From an uncultured Eubacteriales bacterium (lineage in GTDB: Bacteria > Bacillota > Clostridia > Oscillospirales > CAG-272), in the NCBI GenBank assembly GCA_934503195.1, contig CAKSVM010000036.1:1-31215 (forward strand): a stretch of 31,215 bases of DNA, given 5' to 3'. The position numbers were made by a program, and so were the translations under genes. Below the pieces are notes generated by a model, which worked only from the letters and a program-made list of their open reading frames with translations, did not search any database and was not told where the DNA came from. Below are positions 14,964 through 23,382 of the stretch, in pieces (the first letter of the stretch is position 1; every line of letters starts with the position of its first letter).

Positions 14964-17261
14964 TTACTTCTTCTCGTTATTCCCGCGAAGCTCGACTCTT
15001 CTGATCTTACCGCTGATCGTCTTGGGAAGCTCGTCAAGGAACTCGACGATTCTCGGATACTTATACGGCGCGGTATGAGTCTTGACGTAGTTCTGGATCT
15101 CCTTCTTCAGCGCGTCGTCGCCGGTCTTGCCCTTGACAAGGACGATCGAGGCCTTGACGACCTGTCCGCGGATCTCGTCGGGAGCCGCGGTGATCGCGCA
15201 CTCGAGGACGTAGGGAAGCTCCATGATGACGCTTTCGATCTCGAACGGCCCGATGCGGTATCCGCTCGACTTGATGAGGTCGTCGATACGGCCGACGTAC
15301 CAGAAATAGCCGTCCTCATCGACCCACGCGGTGTCTCCGGTGTGATACCAGCCGTCGTGCCATGCTTCCTTGGTTTTTTCTTCATTATTATAGTAGCCGA
15401 GGAAGAGTCCGCAGGGAACGCCGTGCTGGGTGTTGATGCAGATTTCTCCGGTTTCGCCGACCGACGCGACGCTTCCGTCGGGGCGGAGAACGGCGACGTC
15501 ATAGAGCGGGCTGGGCTTGCCCATCGAACCGGGCTTAGGAGTCATGCCGACGAAGTTACCGATGCTGAGCGTGGTTTCGGTCTGACCGAAGCCCTCCATG
15601 AGCCTCAGTCCGGTAGCCGCGAGGAACTGCTGGAAGACCTCGGGATTGAGGGCTTCGCCCGCGACGTTGGCGTATTTGAGGCTCGAGAGGTCGTACTTCG
15701 AGAGATCCTCCTTGATGAAGAAGCGGTACATTGTGGGCGGCGCACAGAAGGTGGTGATATTGTACTTCGCGAAGAGCGGGAGGATATCATGCGCGTCGAA
15801 GCGGTCGAAGTCATAGGTGAAGACTGCCGATTCGCAGAGCCACTGACCGTAGAGCTTGCCCCAGAGAGCCTTGCCCCAGCCGGTATCCGAGATAGTGAAG
15901 TGGATTCCGTCGGGGTCGACGTTATGCCAGTACTTCGCGGTGATGAAGTGACCGAGGGCGTACTTGTAGCTGTGAGCGGCGATCTTGGGATATCCGGTGG
16001 TTCCGGAGGTGAAGAACATGAGCATGGGATCGTCGCCGCAGGCGGTTTCGGGAGTTCTGGGGAAGGAATCGGAGCACTTTTCGATTCCGGAATTGAAGTC
16101 GAGCCAGCCCTCGCGCTTTACGTCGTTCTTTACCGAGACTAAGATCTTGGTCTTGAGGGTCGGGCACTTGGCGGCGGCGAGGTCGATCTGATGCGCGACG
16201 TCACCGTCGGCGGTAGCGACGACGGCCTTGACCCCGGCGGCGTTGAAGCGGTATTCGAAGTCGTGGTCGACGAGCTGATTTGTCGCGGGGATGATGATCG
16301 CGCCGAGCTTATGGAGCGCGATGATCGTGAACCAGAACTGATAATGGCGCTTTAAGACGACCATTACGCGGTCGCCCTTTTCGACGCCGAGCGACTTTAA
16401 GTAGTTGGCGGTCATCGAGGAATAGCGCGAGATATCGGCGAAGGTGAAGCGGTTTTCGACCTTATCTGCCGAGAGGTGCAGCATCGCGAGCTTATCGGGA
16501 CATTTCTTCGCGAGCTCGTCGACGACGTCGTAGGCGAAGTTGAATGAATTCTCGTTCTTGAAGCTGATTCCGGACAGAACCCCGCGCTCGTCGAGAGTGG
16601 TGTCGATGAACTTTTCCCAGACGGCTCCGGTGCGGACGTCGGAATAGACCTTGGGCTGCTTTTCGAGAGTCGGCGCGTGATACTCGTATGCCTTGCCCTG
16701 AGCGTTGATTACGACGGCTAAGAATTCGCAGTCTCCGTCCCACGCGATCATGCCGTGCGGCGTTCCGGAGTTATAGTAGATCGAGTCGCCCTCGCCGATG
16801 ACCTCGATGTGGTCGTCGATCTGAACCTTGAGCTTACCTTTGAGGATGTAATCGAACTCCTGACCCTCGTGAGTCGAGAGCTTGATCGGCTTATCCGCCT
16901 CTTCGGGGTTATAGCGGGCGGTGACGGCGAAGGGCTCGGTGACCTTGTTCTTGAAGAGGGGCGCGAGATTTTCGTATCTGAAGCCCTTGCGGCGGACGAT
17001 CGGAAGACCCTCGCCGCGCTTTGTGATAGAGAAGGACGAAAGCGTGGGGCTGGAGCCTTTTAAGATATCGGTGACATCGACGCCGAAAGCCTGCGCGCAC
17101 TTGTAGATGAAGGTGAAGCTGAAATCGCTCTCGCCCGATTCGAGGACATTGTAGTCAGATTCTGAAACGTCGGTTTTCTGAGCCATCTCGGCGGCCGAGA
17201 AGCCCATGATCTCGCGCAGAGCCTTTATACGCTCGGCGACTTCACGAATTTTGTTGTCCAT
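14964..17261 (-). CDS. XRE-cupin-acyl-CoA synthetase fusion
   Basis: This single 765-residue protein joins three parts: an XRE-type helix-turn-helix (about 9-66, MGFSAAEMAQKTDVSESDYN), a cupin (about 110-185, HEGQEFDYILKGKL and GDSIYYNSGTPHG) and a full ANL-family AMP-forming ligase (about 230-760). The ligase has FTSGTTGYPK (417-426), GFGQTET, YHTGDTAWVDEDGY, GRIDDLIKSSGYRIGP and the catalytic Lys752 in ISGKIRR. It looks closest to medium-chain acyl-CoA synthetases, which make acyl-CoA from acid, ATP and CoA. No motif is missing, so it should be active. HTH-cupin proteins usually sense small ligands and bind DNA. GGAGG lies eight bases before the start. The leader is a T-box riboswitch, which links the gene to amino acid supply. 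The substrate is unknown. Confidence 0.9.
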   Translation of the reverse strand: MDNKIREVAERIKALREIMGFSAAEMAQKTDVSESDYNVLESGESDFSFTFIYKCAQAFGVDVTDILKGSSPTLSSFSITKRGEGLPIVRRKGFRYENLAPLFKNKVTEPFAVTARYNPEEADKPIKLSTHEGQEFDYILKGKLKVQIDDHIEVIGEGDSIYYNSGTPHGMIAWDGDCEFLAVVINAQGKAYEYHAPTLEKQPKVYSDVRTGAVWEKFIDTTLDERGVLSGISFKNENSFNFAYDVVDELAKKCPDKLAMLHLSADKVENRFTFADISRYSSMTANYLKSLGVEKGDRVMVVLKRHYQFWFTIIALHKLGAIIIPATNQLVDHDFEYRFNAAGVKAVVATADGDVAHQIDLAAAKCPTLKTKILVSVKNDVKREGWLDFNSGIEKCSDSFPRTPETACGDDPMLMFFTSGTTGYPKIAAHSYKYALGHFITAKYWHNVDPDGIHFTISDTGWGKALWGKLYGQWLCESAVFTYDFDRFDAHDILPLFAKYNITTFCAPPTMYRFFIKEDLSKYDLSSLKYANVAGEALNPEVFQQFLAATGLRLMEGFGQTETTLSIGNFVGMTPKPGSMGKPSPLYDVAVLRPDGSVASVGETGEICINTQHGVPCGLFLGYYNNEEKTKEAWHDGWYHTGDTAWVDEDGYFWYVGRIDDLIKSSGYRIGPFEIESVIMELPYVLECAITAAPDEIRGQVVKASIVLVKGKTGDDALKKEIQNYVKTHTAPYKYPRIVEFLDELPKTISGKIRRVELRGNNEKK

Positions 17262-17311
17262 TTTGAATTCCTCCGTTTTTCTGTTTTTCTTTTTCTTTTC
17301 TTTTTTCTATG

Positions 17312-17586
17312 AAAAAAATCCGTCTCAAAGAGAATATCTTTGAGACGGAAGAATTTCCGCGGTACCACTCAAATTGCGCGTCGGTGGAAACCGACACACC
17401 ACTTTCCGGCTCTGACAAGCCATTCGCCTTTACGCGGCGCGACGCGGAAGCCTACTGTCATCTGAGATTTCAGCCCCGGGCTCAGAAGGGATGGGTCACA
17501 TGGAATTTCGCTTATCGGCTCGCAGCGTATACCGACTCTCTGGAAAGTTTGATTCCGACCGTCTTCGTCACAGCTTTTTCTTGTGA
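17312..17586 (-). ncRNA. T-box riboswitch leader (transcriptional)
   Basis: On the minus strand all main T-box parts are present. Stem I has GACGAAGA, the AG-bulge sequence CAGAGAGTCGG and the distal loop GCTGCGAGCCGA. The linker stems follow, then the T-box core GAGTGGTACCGCGG (17370-17357). Last is a 13-bp terminator stem (17349-17337 with 17331-17319) followed by T7. The tRNA-acceptor-pairing bulge reads TGGT, which pairs with a tRNA having A at position 73. The specifier is unclear: alignment from the base of Stem I favours ATC (17492-17490, Ile), while spacing from the upper helix gives GAC (Asp), and Pro CCC is possible. Uncharged tRNA should favour the antiterminator and turn on the acyl-CoA synthetase gene 50 bases downstream. 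Confidence 0.9.
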
Positions 17587-17591
17587 CTTAT

Positions 17592-17620
17592 ATTATAGCA
17601 CGACTTTTTTCGCTTGTCAA
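17592..17620 (-). promoter_or_regulatory. Consensus promoter of the T-box transcript
   Basis: Minus strand: TTGACA (17620-17615), a 17-base spacer ending TGC, and TATAAT (17597-17592). The predicted start near 17585 matches the beginning of T-box Stem I. Confidence 0.9.
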
Positions 17621-17677
17621 GTGGATTTTTCAAGGTTTACGGTTTATTTACATTTCATCGTATTTCGCGGAAAAATG

Positions 17678-19594
17678 TTAACGGACGACCGCGACGATTC
17701 CGCTGTCGCCGGGGAGCGTGACCTCAAATCCGCCGTCGCACTCCTTACAGGAGCCGCCGGAGACGTTTATGAACCGCTCAAATTTGCCGCTTGTCAGCGT
17801 GATTTTCGCGTTTCTTTCCTCGGGGGTGTAGTTCTCGATGAGGATCAGGCGGCTGTCGCCGTTCGGATGCTCGGTGACGCCGAGGTAGGGAGAGGACGAC
17901 TTCGCGGTCTTTTCGGGATTTCTCAGATTCAGCTTCTCGTAGAATTTCCAGTACGGAACCGCGTATTCGCCGCTGACGACTCCGGTTCTGCACGACGCCT
18001 CGGTCTCAATCGGGAACGCGCAGAAGTAAACCTCGCCGTCTCCGAGTCTGAATCTCGTGAGAGCCGGGTTGCCGTCGTTTGATCTGAGAAGGACTTCCGC
18101 GCCGGCGTTTTCGAACTTGAGCTTGAAATCCGTCCAGAATCGGAAGTCGGTTCCGTCGACGTTTACGATATCTTCCTTCACGCGGCGGCTTCTCGTGGCG
18201 ACTCTGAGTCCGGTCAGCGTCTCAAACGGCGAGAGGAGCGCGTTGTTTATCGACATATAGAGCTTCGCGCCCTTCTTCACGCGCTCGATGAGGTCGAGTG
18301 TCACGTGGAGTCTCAGCGACGAGTCGCCCGAGAGCGCGGGGATTATATAGGCCGGGGCTTCGGGGATCGCGTCCTTGCACCACGCGAATTTTATGTCAAG
18401 TCCGGCCTGCTTTGCGAGGATGAAGCTTCCGTAAGCGGCCGCCCAGACGTCCTGACCCTCGCTGAGGATACAGACCGCGTCGGTGATTCTCGGCGGGAGC
18501 TTTCCGAACTCGAAATTATCGACGAAATCGGTGAAGCTTGACATCTCATCGACTACCGGCTTCTTAGTGCCGTCGATCCGGAAGAGACCGAGCTCGCGCT
18601 CGACCGCGTTCCAGTCGTACGGAGTGTGTCTCAGTGCCGACTGCTCGTTCGCGCACCACCAGACAAAACCGCGCAGATCGTGCGCCCACGCCGAGAACAT
18701 CGCCGCGCGGACGTAATCTCCGGCGACTCTCTCGCTCGCGATCATCGGACCGAGTGTTCCGGCTTCCTCGATGAACGCGGGAATTCCGCCGAGTGACTCG
18801 TACATCACCGTCTCGGCCGTCGAGTGGAGGATCGTCTTCATCTCGTTTATCGGGTCGGTGTCGCAGTGGGGAGTGAAGATCGGGTAAGGGTGCGTGCAGA
18901 GGATATCGAGGCATTCGGCCTGATCTTCCGGCGTCCACGAGCCGGTCGGGAGCATTGAGTGCATTCCCGAGACGACCGGATGCGTCGTGTCCTCAAGCTT
19001 GATCGCCCCGGCGATGTGCGACGCCCAGAGATTCGCCTCGTCGCGTCCGACGCCCTGCATACAGTTGCACTCGTTTCCGAGATCCCACGCGGCGATCGCC
19101 GGGTGATTCTTGAAGCGTCTGACCATATAGCGCACGAATCTCGTCTGCCAGCCGATGACCGTCGCGTCGGTGAGAAGTCCCTTTCCGGCGAAGGCCTCGG
19201 GCATATACATCCGTCCGCTCATCCATCCGGTGACAAGTCCGACGATCAGCTTGATTTTGTATTTCTCGGCGAGATCGAGGAAGATTCTGAAGCGGTCGGC
19301 CATGACAGGGTCGATTCCGGCGCGTCCCTCGGGGGTGTCTGGCATCGGATCCTCATAGATTCTGAGTTCGCGCTCGGCTGAACCGCCGGAGCGGTGCATT
19401 CTGAGCGGCTGGAAATCGCTCCAGAGCGGGAACATACGCATAACCGTGATATGCGCGTCCGCGAGGCGTTTGAGATCCGACTCGACGATATCGGCGCGCC
19501 AGTCGTGCCACATATTCGTTCCGGCGTGCGACGCCCAGTAGTTGCATCCGGTGAAGAATTTACCGGATTCGAAGATTTTCTGATTTTCTTTCAT
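17678..19594 (-). CDS. GH5-like intracellular glycoside hydrolase
   Basis: This 638-residue protein starts with GCNYWASHAGTNMWHDW and contains VMRMFPLWSDFQPL, typical of clan GH-A beta-mannanase/cellulase-like enzymes. IAAWDLGNECN supplies the predicted acid/base Glu175, and FIEEAGTLG the nucleophile Glu277; TH235P and the WWCAN stretch also fit the barrel. About residues 370-560 form a beta-galactosidase-trimerisation-like domain and the end is a beta domain. There is no signal peptide, so it probably acts on imported oligosaccharides in the cytoplasm. The linkage (beta-mannosidic, beta-glucosidic or other) is not resolved. It is divergent from the metallophosphoesterase operon, with a consensus promoter at 19627-19655. 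No terminator is visible before the T-box promoter. Confidence 0.85.
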   Translation of the reverse strand: MKENQKIFESGKFFTGCNYWASHAGTNMWHDWRADIVESDLKRLADAHITVMRMFPLWSDFQPLRMHRSGGSAERELRIYEDPMPDTPEGRAGIDPVMADRFRIFLDLAEKYKIKLIVGLVTGWMSGRMYMPEAFAGKGLLTDATVIGWQTRFVRYMVRRFKNHPAIAAWDLGNECNCMQGVGRDEANLWASHIAGAIKLEDTTHPVVSGMHSMLPTGSWTPEDQAECLDILCTHPYPIFTPHCDTDPINEMKTILHSTAETVMYESLGGIPAFIEEAGTLGPMIASERVAGDYVRAAMFSAWAHDLRGFVWWCANEQSALRHTPYDWNAVERELGLFRIDGTKKPVVDEMSSFTDFVDNFEFGKLPPRITDAVCILSEGQDVWAAAYGSFILAKQAGLDIKFAWCKDAIPEAPAYIIPALSGDSSLRLHVTLDLIERVKKGAKLYMSINNALLSPFETLTGLRVATRSRRVKEDIVNVDGTDFRFWTDFKLKFENAGAEVLLRSNDGNPALTRFRLGDGEVYFCAFPIETEASCRTGVVSGEYAVPYWKFYEKLNLRNPEKTAKSSSPYLGVTEHPNGDSRLILIENYTPEERNAKITLTSGKFERFINVSGGSCKECDGGFEVTLPGDSGIVAVVR

Positions 19595-19626
19595 GGTTTC
19601 ACCTCACATGATTATTTTCACTTATG

Positions 19627-19655
19627 ATTATATCATAGCTTTTTGCGCTTGTCAA
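19627..19655 (-). promoter_or_regulatory. Consensus promoter of the GH5-like gene
   Basis: Minus strand: TTGACA (19655-19650), a 17-base spacer ending TGA, and TATAAT (19632-19627). It is back to back with the plus-strand promoter at 19686-19714, with 30 bases between the two -35 boxes. Confidence 0.9.
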
Positions 19656-19685
19656 TAAAGTTTCTTCAAAAAATACAAAAAACAC

Positions 19686-19714
19686 TTGAAATTTCCGCAG
19701 TGATGTGTTATAAT
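19686..19714 (+). promoter_or_regulatory. Sigma-A promoter of the metallophosphoesterase operon
   Basis: TTGAAA (19686-19691), a 17-base spacer ending TGT, and TATAAT (19709-19714), with the extended TG. It lies 58 bases before the first gene. Confidence 0.88.
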
Positions 19715-19772
19715 CTTTTTGTTGTAAAAACCGCAGTTATCTGCGATTACTTTCGTAAAGGAAACTATAGCA

Positions 19773-20876
19773 ATGAAAAACATAATCAGAACCGCTCCGG
19801 CCGTCTTCGCGGTCGGGGACAATTACCAGATAATGGTCGAGGTCACCTGCCCGACGCTGATGTGGGTTAAGGTCGGCGGCGAGGAGTATTTCGACGACTC
19901 GAACGGAATCATCCGCTCGGCCGTCACGACTCACAGAATCATCGTCCCGAAGAACGAACTCGACGCGGCGGGCGGATACACGCTCTTCGCGCGCAAGATC
20001 ATCGAGCGCAAGCCTTACTTCTCACTGACCGAGGATCCGGTGTCCGAGCACTTCGACTTCTTCCCGGTGAAGCCGGGAAAGACGATCGCCTACCAGATCG
20101 CCGACGCGCACAACATGGTCGCGGCTCCGGTCGCCGCCTGCAAGCGGTTTGAGGAAAAGTACGGAAAGATCGACTTCCTCATCATGAACGGCGACGTTCC
20201 GGATCACAGTGGACGGATCGAGAACTTCCACAACATCTACGAGATCGCGGCCGATATCACGGGCGGAACGAAGCCGGTCATCTTCTCGCGCGGAAATCAC
20301 GACACGCGCGGAATCTACGCCGAGAACATCGCCGAACACACCCCGGTCGAGAACGGAAATTCCTTCTTTGAGGCGACGCTCGGCGACATTCACATGATAA
20401 TCCTCGACTGCGGCGAGGACAAGGCCGACTGGCACGCCGAGTACGGAAACACGGTCTGCTGCCACGCGTTCAGAAAGCGCGAGACGGCGTGGCTCGAAAA
20501 GCTCACGTCGGCTCCGGGGATAAAGGACGCGAAGCACCGGGTCGTCATCGCGCACAATCCCTTCACATGGGTACATCACGCGCCGTTCGACATCGAGGCC
20601 GATACATACGGGTACTGGTCAAAGCTGCTCCGTGAGCGGTTCGCGCCCGAGATCTTCATCGCGGGACATCTGCACACGCTTGAGATCAGCCGTCCGGGCG
20701 ATGAGAACGACTGGCTCGGTCATCCCTGTACGGTCGTCTCGGGATCGCTTCCGGAGCACGGCCGCGACGGAAATCCCGACGAGTTCGCCGGCTCGGGCTT
20801 CATCTTCGACGACGGCGTAACGGTAATATTCAACGACAATCTCGGTAAATATCAGTTCACCGAGACAAAAATATAA
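19773..20876 (+). CDS. Calcineurin-like metallophosphoesterase
   Basis: This 367-residue protein has an N-terminal beta domain (about 1-100) like the Ig-type domain of purple acid phosphatases. A catalytic domain follows with every metal motif: ADAHN (D111, H113), NGDVPD (D141), GNHD (N175, H176), H261 in AHNP, and GHLHT (H299, H301). It should hydrolyse a phosphomonoester or diester with two metal ions. There is no signal peptide, so it is cytoplasmic. It is divergent from a glycoside hydrolase and starts a four-gene transcript with an SGNH hydrolase, which hints at carbohydrate or cell-envelope metabolism. AAAGGA is ten bases before the ATG. The substrate is unknown. Confidence 0.88.
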   Translation: MKNIIRTAPAVFAVGDNYQIMVEVTCPTLMWVKVGGEEYFDDSNGIIRSAVTTHRIIVPKNELDAAGGYTLFARKIIERKPYFSLTEDPVSEHFDFFPVKPGKTIAYQIADAHNMVAAPVAACKRFEEKYGKIDFLIMNGDVPDHSGRIENFHNIYEIAADITGGTKPVIFSRGNHDTRGIYAENIAEHTPVENGNSFFEATLGDIHMIILDCGEDKADWHAEYGNTVCCHAFRKRETAWLEKLTSAPGIKDAKHRVVIAHNPFTWVHHAPFDIEADTYGYWSKLLRERFAPEIFIAGHLHTLEISRPGDENDWLGHPCTVVSGSLPEHGRDGNPDEFAGSGFIFDDGVTVIFNDNLGKYQFTETKI

Positions 20877-20897
20877 AATCATAAGGAGTACAGACAA

Positions 20898-21506
20898 ATG
20901 AAAATCTTATTTCAGGGCGACAGCATAACCGACGCGGGACGCGACCGCGCCAACATCCACGACCTCGGACACGGATACCCGTTCTACACGGCGAAGGTGA
21001 TCCGCGAGGCCTTCCCGGACCGTGACTTTGAGTTCATCGATCTCGGAATCAACGGCAACCGCGCCGAAAATCTCCGCGACCGCTGGACCGAGGACGCGAT
21101 AAACATCCAGCCCGACGTCATCTCGATTCTGATCGGAATCAACGACACATGGCACAGAGCGGCCGAGAAGAACTGGATGCCGCACGAGTATTTCGAGGAG
21201 TGCTACCGCGGAATTCTCGAAAGACTGAAGAAGGAGACGAACGCGAAGATCATCATGCTCGAACAGTTCCTCCTCTCGGTTCCGGACAAGGAATTCTTCC
21301 ACGTCGACCTCGACCCGAAGATCCAGATCACGAGAAAGCTGGCGCGCGAGTACGCCGATGTCTTCGTTCCGCTCGACGGACTTTTCGCGGCGGCGTCGGT
21401 AGGCACCGCGCCTACCGAGTTCGCGGCCGACGGAGTTCATCCGACCGCGAAGGGCGCCGAGTTCATCGCGGGGCATTATCTGGAAGCACTGAAGAAAATC
21501 ATCTGA
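20898..21506 (+). CDS. SGNH/GDSL hydrolase
   Basis: This 202-residue protein carries the four SGNH blocks: GDSITD with nucleophile Ser9, the NGNR block (oxyanion Gly50 and Asn), GIND with Asn82, and DGVHP with Asp178 and His181. The family includes lipases, acetylxylan esterases and carbohydrate deacetylases. The plain cytoplasmic form near a glycoside hydrolase suggests removal of acetyl groups from oligosaccharides. This is inference from context. A strong AAGGAG lies before the ATG, 21 bases after the metallophosphoesterase stop, so the two are cotranscribed. Confidence 0.9.
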   Translation: MKILFQGDSITDAGRDRANIHDLGHGYPFYTAKVIREAFPDRDFEFIDLGINGNRAENLRDRWTEDAINIQPDVISILIGINDTWHRAAEKNWMPHEYFEECYRGILERLKKETNAKIIMLEQFLLSVPDKEFFHVDLDPKIQITRKLAREYADVFVPLDGLFAAASVGTAPTEFAADGVHPTAKGAEFIAGHYLEALKKII

Positions 21507-21514
21507 AAAACCAT

Positions 21515-21547
21515 ACGTTCCGGGGAGCCAGCGGCTCTCCGGAGCGT
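21515..21547. other. Intercistronic hairpin without T run
   Basis: An imperfect 15-bp stem (21515-21529 with 21533-21547, two mismatches/wobbles) has a three-base loop and is followed by TTGTGAATAAA. It lacks a T run, so it is more likely an RNA-stability or partial-termination element between the SGNH and DUF362 genes. Confidence 0.5.
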
Positions 21548-21578
21548 TTGTGAATAAATACACGAAAGGAAAATCACA

Positions 21579-22718
21579 ATGGAAAAATCAAAGGTTTATT
21601 TCACCGATATGCGCGTCAGAGGCTCTGACAACCTCCTGACAAAGCTCCAGAGACTCATAAAGACCGCCGGAATCGGAAACATCGACATGAACAACAAATT
21701 CGTCGCGATCAAGATGCACTTCGGCGAGCCGGGCAATCTCGCGTTCCTCCGCCCGAACTTCGCCAAGGCCGTCGCCGACGTCGTGAAGGCTGAGGGCGGC
21801 AGCCCCTTCCTCACCGACTGCAACACGCTTTACGTCGGACGCCGCAAGAACGCGCTCGATCATCTCGCCGCCGCCGCCGAGAATGGATTTTCCCCCGCTT
21901 CGACCGGATGTCAGATTATCATCGCCGACGGACTCACCGGACGCGATGAGGTCTGGGTTCCGGTCGAGGGCGGCGAGCTTGTCAAAGAAGCCAAGATCGG
22001 CCGCGCGATCATGGACGCCGACGTCTTCATCTCGCTGAGTCACTTCAAGGGTCACGAATCCACCGGATTCGGGGGCGCGCTCAAGAACATCGGCATGGGA
22101 TGCGGATCCCGCGCCGGAAAGATGGAGCAGCACAACGGCGGCAAAACCGAGGTCGATCAGTCGGTCTGCGTCGGATGTCGTCAGTGCGCCAAGCAGTGCG
22201 CGCACGGCGCGATCTCGTTTGAGACGAAAAAAGCGTATATCGACCAGACGAAGTGCGTCGGCTGCGGGCGCTGCATCCACGCCTGCCGCCTCGAGGCGAT
22301 CTCCCAGTCGGCCGACAGCGCGAACGACGATCTCTGCAAGAAGATGGCCGAGTACGCGAAGGCCGTCGTAGACGGACGCCCGCAGTTCCATATCAGCATC
22401 GTCAATCAGGTCTCGCCCTACTGCGACTGTCATCCCGAAAACGACGCGCCGATCGTCCCCGACGTCGGAATGTTCGCGTCGTTTGACCCGGTCGCGCTCG
22501 ACATGGCCTGCGCCGACGCCTGCAACGCGATGCCGGGTTACGCCGACTCGGTTCTCGGCGACAATCTGAAGCACGAACACCGCCACGACGGAATCGTCGA
22601 CACGAACGAGGACAAATTCACCGCGACCTCGCCCTCGACCGACTGGCGCGTCACGCTCGAACACGCCGAAAAGCTCGGAGTCGGAACGTGTGAGTATGAG
22701 CTTGTGACCGTCAAGTAA
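21579..22718 (+). CDS. DUF362 protein with two [4Fe-4S] ferredoxin motifs
   Basis: This 379-residue protein has a DUF362 domain, with KMHFGEPGNLAFLRPN at the start, SLSHFKGHESTGFGGALKNIGMGCGSR in the middle, and FASFDPVALDMACADACN near the end. Two ferredoxin clusters are inserted: C197, C200, C203, C207 and C226, C229, C232, C236. The family is common in strict anaerobes and is presumed to carry out electron transfer or cluster-dependent metabolism; its reaction is unknown. Its place between an SGNH hydrolase and a TRIC-type channel is not explained by known pathways. It has AAAGGA before the ATG and a one-base overlap (TAATG) with the next gene. Confidence 0.92.
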   Translation: MEKSKVYFTDMRVRGSDNLLTKLQRLIKTAGIGNIDMNNKFVAIKMHFGEPGNLAFLRPNFAKAVADVVKAEGGSPFLTDCNTLYVGRRKNALDHLAAAAENGFSPASTGCQIIIADGLTGRDEVWVPVEGGELVKEAKIGRAIMDADVFISLSHFKGHESTGFGGALKNIGMGCGSRAGKMEQHNGGKTEVDQSVCVGCRQCAKQCAHGAISFETKKAYIDQTKCVGCGRCIHACRLEAISQSADSANDDLCKKMAEYAKAVVDGRPQFHISIVNQVSPYCDCHPENDAPIVPDVGMFASFDPVALDMACADACNAMPGYADSVLGDNLKHEHRHDGIVDTNEDKFTATSPSTDWRVTLEHAEKLGVGTCEYELVTVK

Positions 22719-23347
22719 TGGATATCTTCATCCTCTGCTTCGAGCTTCTCGGGACGATCGCCTTCGCCGTCTCGGGAGCTCTGGTCGGGATCGGAAAGCG
22801 GATGGACATCTTCGGCGTCTGCATATTGGGACTGACGACCGCGGTCGGCGGCGGGATAATCCGCGACGTCGTCCTCGGAATCACTCCGCCCGCCGCGTTC
22901 ACCGATCCTATCTACATCGTCGTCTCGATCGTGACCTCGCTCCTCTGTTTCGTCCCGGCCGTCCGGAGACGCTTTGACCCAGGACATAAGTTCTTCGACA
23001 TGATTCTCTTCATCTCGGACTCGGCCGGCCTCGGGATCTTCACGGTCTGCGGAGCCGGAGTCGCGGTCGAGGCGGGATACGCCGACAATTTCTTCCTCGT
23101 GATTTTCGTCGCGGTTCTGACCGGAGTCGGCGGCGGAGTGCTGCGCGATATCTTCGCGGGCGACCGTCCGATGATCTTCGTGAAGCACATCTACGCCTGT
23201 GCGTCGCTCTGCGGTGCGATAGTCTTCGTCGTCTGCCTTAAAACGGTCGGGCAGAGCGTCGGACTAATCGCCGGATTCGCCGTTGTGACCGTTATCCGGA
23301 TTCTCGCGAGAAAATTCCGCTGGAGCCTGCCGAAGCCGAGAGCCTAG
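22718..23347 (+). CDS. TRIC/UPF0126 family membrane protein
   Basis: This 209-residue protein has about seven hydrophobic helices and two copies of the family hallmark: GGGIIRDVVLG (about 44-54) and GGGVLRDIFAGDRP (about 138-151), each starting an inverted half. Prokaryotic members of this family (YicG/YadS type) are trimeric cation channels related to the animal TRIC proteins, though the natural ion and role in bacteria are not certain. It shares one base with the DUF362 stop, so translation is coupled. It is last in the operon and precedes a terminator. Confidence 0.9.
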   Translation: MDIFILCFELLGTIAFAVSGALVGIGKRMDIFGVCILGLTTAVGGGIIRDVVLGITPPAAFTDPIYIVVSIVTSLLCFVPAVRRRFDPGHKFFDMILFISDSAGLGIFTVCGAGVAVEAGYADNFFLVIFVAVLTGVGGGVLRDIFAGDRPMIFVKHIYACASLCGAIVFVVCLKTVGQSVGLIAGFAVVTVIRILARKFRWSLPKPRA

Positions 23348-23382
23348 AAATCAAGGCGCGAAGCCGATCATATGACTTTTTT

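Noticed and set aside
14748..16142. A 464-codon open frame on the plus strand
   Set aside because: It lies antisense to the acyl-CoA synthetase gene, whose motifs are unmistakable. High GC third positions open such antisense frames, and the product shows no family pattern.
17309..18082. A 257-codon plus-strand frame over the T-box region
   Set aside because: It is the complement of the T-box leader, its promoter and the end of the glycoside hydrolase gene, all of which are well supported.
21588..22664. A long minus-strand frame opposite the DUF362 gene
   Set aside because: It is Val/Asp/Arg-rich with no recognisable motif, and the plus strand encodes a clear iron-sulfur protein.
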